A stretch of DNA of 64,000 nucleotides from Daphnia pulex (Eukaryota; Arthropoda; Branchiopoda; Diplostraca; Daphniidae): NCBI RefSeq assembly GCF_021134715.1, contig NC_060023.1:9734001-9798000 (forward strand), in the 5' to 3' direction. The notes under the pieces were generated by a model. The model ran no database searches. It was not told where the DNA came from and saw only the letters and a list, made by a program, of their open reading frames with translations. A program made the translations under genes and the position numbers. Shown here in pieces: positions 38,947 to 51,190 of this stretch (position 1 is the first letter of the stretch; each line of letters starts with the position of its first letter).

Positions 38947-40278
38947 TGTTCAACCCATATTTTTATACCGTTTGTTTGATCACACAACTATTATATGATA
39001 TGCTGTAAAGCGCCCACATCACGTAACAAGTTGATGCATAATAATAAAAAGAAAAGGGCTTTTGATTTGGTCAGATGTGGTCATTCGTCTGCATTAGCAA
39101 TGCGATAGGTTACGTTCGCCATCCAGGTGAATAGGTTTTATCCATTTATTCAGGAAAAACAATGAGGTGTATCATCTTCTAGAAATATTTTTTTTTTCAG
39201 TTTAATTCGAGTTATTTGTTGTGTGGATTAAACCAAATGCGAACCACTTACCGATTAAATTGATAGTCGCGAAGTTGAATAATTGATCGATAACACATTG
39301 AAACTTTTAGAACTTTTAAGCTCTTTTTACCCGGAAGGCAACTGTGCTGTTATTTATGAGTCTTACCGAACGTGGATAAAATCTAGAAAAAGAGAAATGA
39401 AACATGAAAATTGTATTAGATTTCAGCAAGTGTCAGCCGCAGAGTACAAAGTCAACCCGCCATTTCGGTAGTGCTGCATTGGCACAGTCGTTTGCATAAC
39501 ACAATAGAAACGAAATAAAAATAGCCGCCGATCGATCGGCTGATTTCCACGGTATACGGTACCTCATCATGAACTATTCCAAGGTCCCTACTATTAGCCG
39601 TAGAAGCCCCAAGTACACATACTATAAAGAAACTTCCCCAAAAACGGAATGAAATTTAAGCTCGGGGGAAAAAATCAAATAAATCCCGACGCGCAGCTTT
39701 CCATCATATGCTCTTGCTCGCACGTGTAACTCGGTCCCGCCCCGTACGCACGCTGAATAGAAGATGAGTCTGATTGGATTTTTTTTTCTCCCGTTTCGTG
39801 TGTGTGTCGGCCAATGCACAATGCCTTATTGGGTTCATATACCGGGAAAGGGTGGTTATATAGAGCGGCCCAAGGGGGGAGGTGGGAGACAAACATCTGA
39901 GGTGATAGCGCCCAGCAAAAATAGAAAAGAAATTCCCGTTCATTAGCCGGGATAAATCTCCGTGTGCTGCAGCCGTTTGCTGGTCTTGCGGATTTAATCA
40001 CGGGAGCTATTGAACCGCGGGGCCCGGAAAATCGCCGGAAATTCCAAAACACAATCAAAGTGATGCCGTTTGCCGATTTCGTATCGCCATAGGTTACACT
40101 TGTGTACTGCTGCTCGACACAAGATCGGGACTAATGAATTTATTGCGCGTACAATTTCACGTTAAAAAAAAATAAGATTAAGACTAAAGAATTACACGTG
40201 TTGTTATTTTACGTAACGAAGAAATGTTTATTCTTATTGTATTAATTTGTTTCTTTTATATTTTTCCTAATTTTAAAG

Positions 40279-40586
40279 GTGGCGCGTTCAGTTTGTCTCC
40301 GTGAATGGAGAGAGCTGTCGAGAAAACAAACGCAAGCGGCTGTCGTCAACGGAACCAAAAGGAAAAATCTATCCGCTGGATTTCTGCTTGCAGCCAGCGG
40401 TCGTCTCGGCCATCAACATGACGTCCTCTGGCGCCTTGTTGGCGTGTTGTGGCGTCTGAATGTGTGAGAGATATACAAAGTCTTGACAGGGTGTTCGTCC
40501 GTCCTCAATTGTGGCCGGCCAGCACGACGAAATAGAAACAGAAAAATAAAAATAAGGAGCCCGAAAGTGAAAGCGGAAAAAAAAAC
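40279..40586 (+). other. 5' UTR part of receptor exon
   Basis: A long pyrimidine-rich tract followed by TTTTAAAG|GTGG marks an acceptor at 40278/40279. The exon runs into the receptor ATG at 40587. It contains upstream ATGs (for example about 40305), which could lower translation. The real promoter and first exon must therefore lie further left, possibly in the triplicated region. Confidence 0.6.
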
Positions 40587-43500
40587 ATGGCAGGGCTTCA
40601 TTTGCTTGATAGTGTGGCGTCCGGCGTGACTAGCGATGGCGAAATAGCCAACGATTCATGGCCAACGGTGACGGCCGCTGCCGTTGGCAACTGCAGCAAT
40701 CCGCTGGAAGAAGTGGATTGGTCGCAACCGGGATTGATCATCTCCTTGGTCATCCTGGGCGTCGTCAATGTCCTGGTCCTTTTCGGCAACTGCCTGGTCG
40801 TCCTGGCCGTTTTTCTCGACTCCAAACTGCGGACGGTCACCAATTTGTTCATCGTCTCGCTGGCCATGGCCGACCTGTCGGTCGGTTTGGCCGTGTTGCC
40901 GTTCAGCGCCTCGCTGGAAGTGCTGGACATGTGGATTTTCGGTGAGATTTGGTGCTCCATCTGGTTGGCCGTCGACGTTTGGATGTGCACGGCTTCCATT
41001 CTGAATTTGTGCGCCATCAGCCTGGATCGCTACCTGGCCGTCACCCGGCCCGTTTCCTATCCCTCCATCATGACGCCATTCCGGGCCAAGATCCTTTTGG
41101 CCGTCGTTTGGCTCCTGAGTTTCGTCATTTGTTTCCCACCGCTGGTCGGCTGGAACGACCGCAAAATCAACCGGCATCCATCCCAGCAGCACTGCGACGA
41201 CTGGTCGTGCGAGTTGACCAACGACCCGGGCTACGTCGTCTACTCTGCGCTGGGCAGTTTCTTCATCCCCATGCTGGTCATGCTCTTCTTCTACTGGCGC
41301 ATTTATCGGGCCGCCGTCGAGACCACCAAGGCCATCAATCAAGGCTTCCGCACAACCAAGGTAGGCTACATTTTTCACTTCTCCCAACTATTTTATTAGC
41401 CCATTGACAATCGATCGAGTACACCGCCTAGTTAATGGCCGCTATAAGATTGTAATGGCCTTAAATTTGTTCGGGTTATATCGAGAAAAGGATCGGCTAT
41501 TAAAACTTGGTAGTGAGTAATCAGCGCGGCTATAAAAGAAGAAAAAGTTTTTGCGGAAGCTTTTTGGGGTTTTGTGTTGGAGACGCACTATTGTTTTATA
41601 GGCGGTCTTATACGATGGCTAGTCGTCAATGTACTATATGTATTCCTCCTTTGTATAGAGCTCTCTGTATGTGATGGTCGATCGTGATTGGATTGCATTG
41701 GCAGGGTTTGATGACATTTTATCGGTGGATCGTGAGCCATCAAAAGCGAATTTGAATATACCGCCAGAGTTGGGCCAACAGGACTTAATGCCGACGACGA
41801 CCAAAAAAGAAGATGTCTTCGTACTTTTTCTTACTCCAAAAAAAGTAAATGATTTTGGAACGATGCCCGGGTCACGTTTCTGTCATCAGCGTCTCTCGTC
41901 AACTGTCTCAGCCCCCCAAAAAAAGACGCAAAGGATCGAATTGTAATGGAATAGAAATGGCGCAACCGAGCGGCGATCAATCGCAACTGCTGGGCTGAGC
42001 CTGTCGACATGAAGCGAGGGGGTTAGAAATCTGAATTGGAATCCAATCGATGCAGGAATATATACGGAACACATAAAAGAGGAACGTGTACACATTCATA
42101 TAGAGAAAAAGGGGGAAACAAGATCTTGCCTGTATCAATCGCGTTTGAATTGAAGCGACCGGCCGGAGAGAGATGAAGCGGCTCCATCAGCAGCAACTGA
42201 AACTCTTTTAGCATACTTTTATATTCCTTCAGTCTTTTCTCGGGTGTTTGAGAGACGTAGCCCGGAGTGCCATTCTGTAGATGAGAAAAATGTGTTCGTT
42301 AGTGCGGGATCGAATTGTATAGGCGCCTAGGCGGGATGCTAAAAAAACGTGGGAAATTTTTGATTTGGTTGAAATAATAATGATTTGACTCTCACTGCTG
42401 CGTCGGTTATTAATTTCATATAGAGATTCGTGTGCCCGTGTAGTACTATTAATACCTCAGAGGTTAAACCAGTCCGGGGTGAATTTCCAAATGGGCATTA
42501 TTGCGCTTGAAACACGCGCTCACGATCCCGAGAACGCGGGGGGAAACAGAACAGGTGAATGTTCACAATTTCTATCGAGTGTCGGTTGAAGCCGACGAAA
42601 CAATCGATATCCCCATGGCAACCGGAGGGAGACGAGCCTCATTAATCTTAGATGCATCAAGTTTAAATTGAAATTCATTTCAAAGTTTCAAAGACATTCG
42701 ACAGAATGTGTCAAAACTGTGCCGGGTACACGTCTGACGAGTTTCAACACGTTGACAATTGCACGCGCGCCGGGGGGGCATTGAGAATTTGCTAATCTGA
42801 GCGGAATCAATATGAACGGGTGCGCTGGCGTCGATTATACACGCCTTCGTACACGCCGGCCACCGGGGTTGCTGCCAGAGAGAGAAGGTGCGGCGAGTAC
42901 GCGAATCACGCTGCTCGGTTGCTGTGCTTTGCAGACGCGTGAAAAGTCGTGTGGAGAACATCCGCCGCCAACACGTTGGGCGTTGAGCGACGCAAGTGTG
43001 TAGAGATGCGGAAATGATTTCCAGGATGTAATTAAAGAAATCAACTGAGCTGTTAGACAAAAACGGAAACCCCCGAAAAGTTTCCGTCGTGAATATAGAA
43101 GATGCTGCCGCCGGTGGGTGGGTGGGTGCCAGCAGTTGCGAATGTTAATTAGATAGTATGTATATCAATTCCAAATTCTTTTTGATTTCTTTCGGGTTAA
43201 AGCGAGTAGTAGGAGTAGTAGTGCGCCAGAGGGCAAATCATATTTGGTAAAATTCAGTTTCCTCTTTTGCACGAAGCTTCGTGAGTTCACCAACTAATCC
43301 CATATCACTGCACCTTTTCATCCGGCAACAACCCAGGAAAAAAAGAGCCTAGAGCAAAATTGTCCATATTATTCCGGGGTAGTATAGAAATCTGATTTGA
43401 TCAGTTGCATTGATTTCCCGAGCCCAGCCATTTTTTTTTCATTCTAAGAATATCGGGACACACACAAAAAGACGGACGTCCCGGGATTGAATGGCGCAAT

Positions 43501-45352
43501 CGTCCGACGGGACACGCGGGTTATAGTTGTCGCCGCTCAGCTTGGCCATTTGATTGACAATTGATGGGCGCCAATAGAGTCGACTTGTTTGGCTATACTA
43601 CCCGCGTCAAGAAGCAAATACACAAAATGGTGTACACGGCAAAAAAGATAGGGACCACCACTTTTGATGGAGGCCAGCAGCGATCGCAAAAGTTCGTCGC
43701 GTTTGCAATTTCCTCCATCAGTGTTTTGTCAATATTGGCAGAAAAAGGGAAGAGTCTTATATATGTAAAAAGCCGTTCATTTTTCGAACCTGCCTCATCT
43801 CGATTTCCTTTTGTCAGCTCCTCTATGCGAGTGTGTACACTATACAATAGAGGTTATCACGCTCACGCATGCGGAAAAGAAAAGAGCCTCTTCTATTTTG
43901 TTGTCTGGGTATTGGCGATATAAGTTGCGACGTCAGCTGGAAAACAGGAAAAATACGCCGAGGAAACAAAAGAAGGAGCTCGCCCGTGGGCATATAAGGA
44001 GAAATCTCTCTATGTACAGTTCGTGATTCATTCGTGTCTATTTATCCATTGCGACAATCTCTTTGATACGCGCCCAACCGTTTTGATTATTGATGGTTCG
44101 AATTTTTGTATTTTTATTCAAATATGACAGGAAGAAGGCGGAGGATACGGGCGACAGTGCGTGGAGAATAAAGAGCGGCTGACGTTGAGGATTCACAGGG
44201 GGCGGTCGGGACAGAAACCGTCGGCCGCTCTGACTTCGGTCCTATTGGCTAAACATGGTTGCCCTCCGGGACTGGGCCCGGCTCTGGCCGGCCTGGCTGA
44301 TCGTGATATCGTCACCCGTCTGTCTGACAGCACGACGCCGGCGGCGGTGACGGTGGGGACTGGCGAAAATCCAAGGATCGATCTCCCGCAGATTACCGTG
44401 ACGGCCGCCACTTCGTCGATCGAAACCGATTGCGACTTGTGTCGCAATGGCGAGCAGGATCGGCTCTATCAGCAGCAACAGCAGCAACAACAGCAACAAC
44501 AGTTGCAACAACTCCAGCAGATGCACCAGCAACAGCAGGCTTCGTCCGGCTTGCGGGAGAACGTGTCCAACGCCTCCCAGGCTTACAAGGTCCTGTACAT
44601 GGAGACGCCGTTGTGCAGTTGCGGGCGGATCAGCGGGACCAACGGCCGGGCGTCCAAAGCGGGCAACAACAAGCGAAGCGCTTTGGAAATTTTCCAGACG
44701 GGCGGCAACCACGGCAAGAAGAACAACAGGTCCAAATACAACGGTGGACACCGCTGTCTGGGTCCGTCTCCCAGGATGAGCGGAGGCGGAGATGACGGAA
44801 TTGATCCTCTGGGATCGGCCAACAACCACAACAGCGCCAAACCCTTGAAAATGAACCGACGCAGCAACATCAAAGCCCAAGTGAAGCGGTTCAAAATGGA
44901 GACCAAAGCTGCCAAGACATTAGGTAGATACGACGTTACGTCATACACTCGATTGTTTTAGACTAGACGCTCTAATTAATTCTGATTTTATTCTATAAGG
45001 AATTATTGTGGGTGGGTTCATCGTGTGCTGGATGCCGTTCTTCACGATGTACGTGGTGCGGGCGTTTTGTCCGCAGTGCATCCCGTCGGTGCTGTTTTCC
45101 GTCCTCTTTTGGCTGGGCTATTGCAACTCGGCCATCAACCCGTGCATCTACGCCCTTTTCAGCCGCGATTTCCGCTACGCCTTCCAGAAGATCGTCTGCC
45201 AGTGTCTGTGCACACGACGCTCGCACGCCCAGCACCTCAGCATCATCAAGATGATGGTGCCGCAGGGTATGATCGCCGGACTGGGCAGCGCTGCCTTCAA
45301 CACCGACGACTCGGATCCTTACGCCAACGATCACTCGGATCAATCCAACTGA
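40587..45352 (+). CDS. Oamb: alpha-adrenergic-like octopamine receptor (class A GPCR)
   Basis: This is a plasma-membrane receptor for octopamine that in insects couples to calcium (and cAMP) signalling. Three coding exons, 40587-41360, 44131-44923 and 45000-45352, join in frame to 639 aa. The N-terminus carries N-glycosylation sites (N22, N35). TM1-TM5 are in exon 1, with amine-binding Asp130 in TM3 (LAVDVWMCTAS), DRY at 147-149, ECL cysteines C123 and C203/C208, and TM5 serines S220 and S224. Exon 2 is all third intracellular loop, opening with the Oamb-like ERLTLRIHRGR and carrying a Gln-rich run (about 372-394). Exon 3 has TM6 (FIVCWMPFF), TM7 (NPCIY, 569-573) and a Cys-rich tail (CQCLC), probably palmitoylated. 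The TM segments recall insect Oamb more than beta-type or tyramine receptors. No duplicate TM6-TM7 exon like the alternative Drosophila one was seen. Confidence 0.93.
44470..44540 (+). repeat. CAG/CAA repeat encoding poly-Gln in receptor loop 3
   Basis: An in-frame mixed CAG/CAA run encodes about eleven consecutive Gln and then further Gln clusters broken by Leu, Met and His, in the third intracellular loop of the octopamine receptor. The mixture of codons limits slippage, yet length variation between individuals is likely. Confidence 0.9.
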
Positions 45353-48300
45353 TGAATTTCATATTTACAATTGAAGCGATGATCAACATTATTTTAAATT
45401 CAATTCAAAGAAATTCCTTTTTTTTTAATTCTTTGGTTAACGTTTGTTTAACTGGGAATGGTCACGAAAATGCACACGATATTATAGGGTAGATGATAAA
45501 AGTAATTCGATGGCGAAATGACGACAAACCCCCTCACAAAGTCTTAATCATTCCTTGTAACAATGTTTTGATTTGAACTTTACGTTACCTCACTAGTCTC
45601 TCTATTATAAATAATTACATTATTTGGTTGCCAAGGGAGTAATTATTCTTTTAACAAATCGTTTCACGCAGGGAAAGAATGTAGCGCAAACAAATCAAAT
45701 TATTTGTCGATTGCATCAATTATGTACATTTTTACTATTATATATTGCATAACAAGGTAAAAACACTTTTCTTTTCGTTTGAATCATTTGTTATCATTTC
45801 CCATGAATGTTTTTCGATGTTTCGCATCATATTATTGACACACACTGGTGTTTTACGTACACACGAAATGCGTATCGAATTTCGTTTGGGGGAAAAACAC
45901 CGATAGAGCTGTTTTAATCAACACCCTAATTAAAGTCGATCCTATTTCATGAGAAACCCCCCGCTCCCTTTGACCGTGATCACGTCCCCCCCCCCGTTCG
46001 TGTTATAATCGATGTGTGTACAGTTTCATAACAAGTTACATTAGATTGCGAGAGAGGCTAAAAAACAAAATTGTTGTAGAGAAAAGAAACGTACATTTAA
46101 AAAGTGATGTGCAGTATCAAAAATCGCCGGAATCATGTTTCTCTTGATGTAGACTAATTTTTTGTTATTTGAACGGAGAACCGTGAGATAATTTATAAAT
46201 GGTGTTTAACCCTCGCTCCCCCCTACTTGTTTTAATGCGTTTCAAAATAAATTACACCCCCCAAAGTCACACACACAATTCAATTCGTCTTTTGAACTCG
46301 GTTGTATATATCCGACAGCTGTTTTATTGTCTATCTATTACGCTTTTATTCACCAGCTATACACATACAGGAGTCGACAAAGAATATATATAAGATTGCT
46401 TACAGCACTTCTGTCTGTTTAGAGTCTTATATTTCGGTTTCATCTTGTGACGGGTACGTATCGAGTGGCGCGCTCTCCTCACACCAGAACCCGTGGGAAA
46501 TTAAATCGACATCCTTCTGTCTCTCTCTCACTCTTCCGTTTTTCTTTCCTTTTTATTTTTTTGATTTAATAAGAGGAGACATGAAAATAGCTGGCGGACC
46601 TATCCGAACGGCGTGTTGGTATTTTGTATTGAAACTAAAATGTATTGAGTTGCGACGTCATTGATCCCGCGTGTCACGACCGGCAAACAGGGAGAGCCGA
46701 GCTCGAACGAAATAAACGGGTACATAGAGGACACTCTCGGACTCAGGATCAAATATGTTCAAACATCTCGTAACATCAGCAGAAAAGTGCAGATGGAATT
46801 TCCAAGTTTCGGCGTATGCGCAAACAATCGCAAAAGGTCAAAATCACCAATACCATAGGCTCTGTTTGCTTTTGTCATCGAACTTTAGAATTGCTATTGT
46901 TGTTTATGAATCGATATGTAATTCAGACTTGGGGAGGGGATAAAGATGAATGCCAACACTCGTTAAATATCTATACCAGTTCTTGTGCATAGAGGAAAAA
47001 AGAAATCAATCCTCCCTGCACAGCGTTCGCACAAGGATATAAAAACAAAAAAAGTTATTCAAAGGATCAAGATGATGATGAAAGTTTTTCCCTGTGAGTT
47101 TTTTTTCATTCGTTTCCAAGCGAAACCAAACACCAAAGAAGAAAGAAGAGAGTCGAGAGGGAGATACTTAAAGATTTCGTTTCAACAAAAATGTCGATGC
47201 ATAGCACTTTAAAAAGAAATGAATGTACCCACGGTGAAAACTTCAAAAGGAAAACTGAGTGAGAAGCGATGCGAAAGGGACACACATGTGCACGACCCTT
47301 CATTATATAGCCAACCGAACTTTCTTGGCCATCAATGACCGAAAACTTGAGCACACACACATCACACAGATTCCAGTGATTTCTTTAGATCCGCACTCGC
47401 TTGTTTCCCAATGTGCTACCGAGCGCAAAGCGGATGTTGTCCACCACCAAGTGTTTTTCTTGTATCGTTAACAATCAAAGTTTTCAGTGTACGATGTTTA
47501 TTCATCACGGACGATGAATTCGTTTGGTCCGGTACGCCGTTAATAATAGCCATGTATCATTAATTTGATAAGATGTTCAGCCATTTAAATAATAATCATT
47601 CAACTGTTTGATGATATAAGGGCAGAGCCAGAGGTGAAAAACATAATAAAAATCAACGAGATAAAAAAGGCGCCAATTTTTGAATGTGCGTCAGCTCACA
47701 CAAGTGATTGGATTTGTTCCAGGAGATTGTGTCGCCGCCGACAGGCTCACCCCGTAAAATAAACGCATCCGTGAGACAACATGACGTCACACAATCTTTT
47801 AACCAGTAGGTGGTTCGTGTGTGGCTAAATTGAGTCTCGCTTCCGTTCGACAAACTGTTATTAGGTCGTTGGCGGGACTTTTAAAAGCCGAGGGAAAAGA
47901 ATGTTCGTTCCATTTCCTCCGCTTGTACCTGAATTCTTTAAAGATAAATAAATTGACCTTTTATAGTTGGCCAGGATCGATACGCAGGATAGGGGGGTAA
48001 ATAGATACGCAAGTGCGTAGTACCGCGTAAAAAAAGGGATTGAATTGTAACCCCAAATTGAATTTCAATATCATCAAAAGAGGTTGACTGCTGGATTGAG
48101 GTTGGTTATATTGCATGCTGGGAAGGATGCTAATGTTATAGAGGTTGGCCAGACTAGCAGTATAAACTATATAGGAAAAGACCGCGGGCAACTTGGCTAT
48201 TTGATCGGGCACAGTCTATAAGATGGCAGTTTCAGGAATATAGGGACACTTGATTAATGGATCAGGTTGGAGCTCGAATCACTTTGATAATCGAATAATT

Positions 48301-49080
48301 TACCCAGACTATACACATCCCTTCCCCCCCCTGCTGCCCGGTTGTGTAGTACTATATCAAGTCACATGAGGAGCCGAGTGGACGGTTATTTCAATCATTG
48401 ACCCAGACTTGTGTCCACCTGATTCAGAAATCAAATTAGAGTATAGAGCAACTAATATCGGATAGTAGATATACATCTAGGGATCACGAAATCGGCTATC
48501 CTATGATGCGTATAGAGGTGGAATGTATACCGAACGTGTCGACCATCTACTAGACTCTGGGGCGCATGTGAACGCTATTGGTGTCTTGAATATCTCCCAA
48601 GTAATCAATACTCGAACGAAAAGTTTGGGCCTTCAAACTTATTCCAACTGAAACTAAATGTCGCTTTGCAATATTTTTAAAAAGAAACTTAACTTTTTTA
48701 AATTTTGGTTGACTAGTTTACGTTGGATTTCGATTAAATGTATCCCGTTTGATGCCTTGATGGTCGCCGGATGCCAGATCGAGCGTGTCCACTTGTGTTT
48801 ATGGAACTGGAAAGTTCCGTGATTGATTAAGCGCCGCCGTTTCCGGGAAATCAGAAAGGGACTGCACGGCGGGGCTCTCTTGAATGGGTCCTGCACCACC
48901 CGTAGTGCCATCAGTAAATCCGGTATTGATTCAGACGCAACCACATTCACTATCGTCGTCCGAGAATGTAATAGAAAAGAAGACTGATTGAGATGTGTCA
49001 ATTTGTTCGTATCGTTTTCAGACGATTCATGTTTAGATAATTATACACAGAATTATTGAGTTATATTATAATTTTGATTG
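45353..49080. other. 3' UTR and intergenic stretch after the receptor
   Basis: AT-rich DNA with no supported gene. The largest frames (48654-49001 minus, 115 codons; 46302-46664 plus, 120 codons) have no recognisable domain. The first part must hold the receptor 3' UTR; its end is not obvious. Confidence 0.45.
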
Positions 49081-49081
49081 C

Positions 49082-49189
49082 TGCCTCCTGGGAGGATTGA
49101 ACTCCCGACCTCTGGTTAACTTTGACTGCTATGTTGATGTATATTTAACTTTATACGAGACCAGCGCTCTACCACTGAGCTAAGGAGGC
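49082..49189 (-). tRNA. tRNA-Thr (CGU) with 36-nt intron
   Basis: All four stems pair perfectly. The acceptor is GCCTCCT/AGGAGGC, the D stem GCTC/GAGC, the anticodon stem CTGGT/ACCAG, and the T stem GGGAG/CTCCC with loop TTCAATC. The anticodon is CGT (49157-49155). A 36-nt insert (49153-49118) sits exactly between positions 37 and 38, the standard place for eukaryotic tRNA introns. The discriminator base is A. Internal promoter boxes A (TAGCTCAGTGG) and B (GAGTTCAATCC) are present. The exon sequence resembles the fly Thr-CGU tRNA as I recall it. No T4 run follows closely on the transcribed strand, so the terminator is unclear. Confidence 0.92.
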
Positions 49190-49796
49190 GATGTTTTGCA
49201 TGAGCAGTTGATGATTGTAGTCAGGTTAAAATATTTCGTTAAATTTTGATCAATACCTATAAATCATCAGTTTGATGTTTAGCACGTAGCGCACTTTACG
49301 TAAAGCCTTTCGGCTCCCAAGAGGGTCCTCTGGAGGGTCTTATTCAGACTTCCGCCCGATGAATTTTCAGAGTTTGATCGACTCATACTCTCCAGATTTT
49401 TATCTTGTCTGTGGTAGGGGGCTTAGTGTAACTTGTTGAGACAAACTATTTGATACTGAATAATCCCGATCCGTTCAGCGGTTTTCAAAGCGTGGAGAAC
49501 CGCTTTTATCGTTTTGGCGGTTTGAATTTTTAGGGAAGGGGTCGATTTTGAATTCCCTGGAAAAAAAACAGAAAAGTGTCGTCTGCTCTTCTTTTGTTTG
49601 AAAACTTTTAGTCAGACGAAGTTAAGACAAGAAGCAAAACAGAATGATGACTCAAAATTCGTCTGAAGGTAAAATTAAATTTGAAATGATTAAATGTATT
49701 GCTAAGATTTTTTTAAATGTTTTAAGTCACTCCGGAAAGCAATCGTGTTGTGTTGATATGTGAAAACTGAAAACATCTTGGTAATCACAACATTTC

Positions 49797-50158
49797 CTTT
49801 TTGCTTTTAGAGATTAAAGTTACATAATTGAATTTGAAAAGTTGTGAAAAAGACATATGTTGTTTGTCAGAAAATCATTCCAGTGTTGGTCCTGCAGAAA
49901 AATCACAGTTTTTGTGGGCAACAATCATGTTGATATTTAAAAAACATGATAACAAATTTCTTAAACTTTTTGTGCTGCATTGTTATTCATTGTATCAGAG
50001 ACCCAGAATTTGCATGTGTACCGGAGTAATTTTAAACATCACTTGTAACAATACTGCAATGATTTGCTAACAAACAACCTATGTTTCATAATTTTGACTG
50101 TTGAATTATTTTCAAATTCAAACATTTCGAAACTTTAATCTCTAATTAAAGCAAAGCT
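49797..50158. mobile_element. MITE-like element with about 45-bp imperfect terminal inverted repeats
   Basis: The left end AGAGATTAAAGTT (49809-49821) is repeated perfectly in inverse orientation at 50131-50143. Similarity continues inward (TTGAATTTGAAAA on the left; its complement TTTTCAAATTCAA on the right) and outward (TTGCTTTT against AAAGCAAAG). The interior is AT-rich and non-coding. Target-site duplications could not be fixed because the outer ends are indistinct. Confidence 0.55.
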
Positions 50159-50913
50159 ACAACTAGAAAATTGTATGACCAAGGGGGACCTGCTGCCACA
50201 CACCTTCTTGTAACCAGGGGTCAGTTAACCCAAAATTTATTGTTTGCTGACATAACAATTGACTGTTTGACATCCATTCTACAATTGTTTGCCGTATCGA
50301 TTACCCCTAGTTGTTCAGAGGTTTCCGTGTCTTATACACGCTCAACCTCCTTACGCAGACTCTCCGCGTTTGTAAATCGTCCTCAAACACCTCTTCCATT
50401 TGACGTTGTTTGTGTCTTTCGAAACATCCAGAAAAAACAAGAAAACTACACATTTTTTTTCCTTATTCGACTGATGTTTCAAAACAACATATAGACGATA
50501 CGCTTCGAACCGTTGAGAAACTTTTTAAAAAATCTATATTTTATTTGAAAACCTTACGTAAAAGTTTCAAATATCCTATATACCTAACGTCATCAAGCAA
50601 TTAAACCGCGATCAAGTTACGTGTAAATAATGATATCGTCGATCTGGGTGTTCTTAGAAATGTGAAATCTATCTGTTTTTGTTGTTGCTGGAACAGGTTG
50701 ACAGGTCACAGTCGGACAGGCCATATGAAGTTCCCGAGAAGAAAGAAAAACCATTTCCAGATTATTCCCAAATGACCTTTCCTTGCCACCGTAAGAGGAA
50801 AAGAAATACCACCTTTAATTAACTTCCCCATTTAAAAAAAAATAATAGATTTTATATTTTACCTATTACAGACTTATTTTATTAATAGACTTACTATTTT
50901 ATTTTACAGAAAA

Positions 50914-51190
50914 ATGGAAGAGAACGCTACAGCAAACATACGGAAATGTCTTAATTGTTTACTCTTTAATGAATATCGATCCCAATTCACATCAAGTATT
51001 TGCCTTCGACTGCTTGTAGACGGTAAATTAAATCTTGTTGCTATTTTTGAAATTTTAGTTTATCTATTCATTGTTTGTTTTCAAAGAGAGCGTTGGATTT
51101 TCTTTAGATCATAACTCATCTTTATCTCGACGTTCAATATTCACCAACGAAAGTAGCGCTCTACTACACGAGGAGCTAACAATTGCCTAA
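50914..51190 (+). CDS. candidate small two-exon protein, unrecognised
   Basis: An acceptor (TTTTACAG) precedes ATG 50914. The first exon, 50914-51022, ends at donor G|GTAAAT. The second, 51108-51190, follows TTTCTTTAG and ends in a stop, for 63 aa in all (begins MEENATANIRKCLNC; ends HEELTIA). An upstream 5' exon could end at about 49668 (AAG|GTAAAA), with the MITE-like element in the intron. A different frame of the first exon is also protein-like (begins EKWKRTLQQTYGNV), so the true reading is uncertain. No family is recognised. Confidence 0.25.

Larger units (their letters stand above)
34141..40278. other. non-coding stretch upstream of the octopamine receptor
   Basis: Only short frames without family signatures are present. 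The stretch is expected to contain 5' UTR introns or regulatory DNA of the receptor, because the exon at 40279 starts with a splice acceptor. A 20-bp palindrome lies at 35136-35155, a (GGCT)n run at 38930-38946 and a 14-bp palindrome (GCCGATCGATCGGC) at 39527-39540. Confidence 0.5.

Noticed and set aside
40656..41387. 243-codon antisense frame under receptor exon 1
   Set aside because: It is Gln/Asp/Gly-rich antisense of GC-rich GPCR codons; the sense strand encodes clear transmembrane helices.
41361..44130. Search for an alternative receptor exon with TM6-TM7 in the large intron
   Set aside because: No frame with a CWxP or NPxxY pattern was seen; only short unrelated frames occur.
44242..44880. 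212-codon antisense frame under receptor exon 2
   Set aside because: It is antisense to loop 3, with a Leu run that is simply the complement of the CAG repeat.
50171..50494. 107-codon plus frame
   Set aside because: It begins at a non-ATG codon and has no domain.
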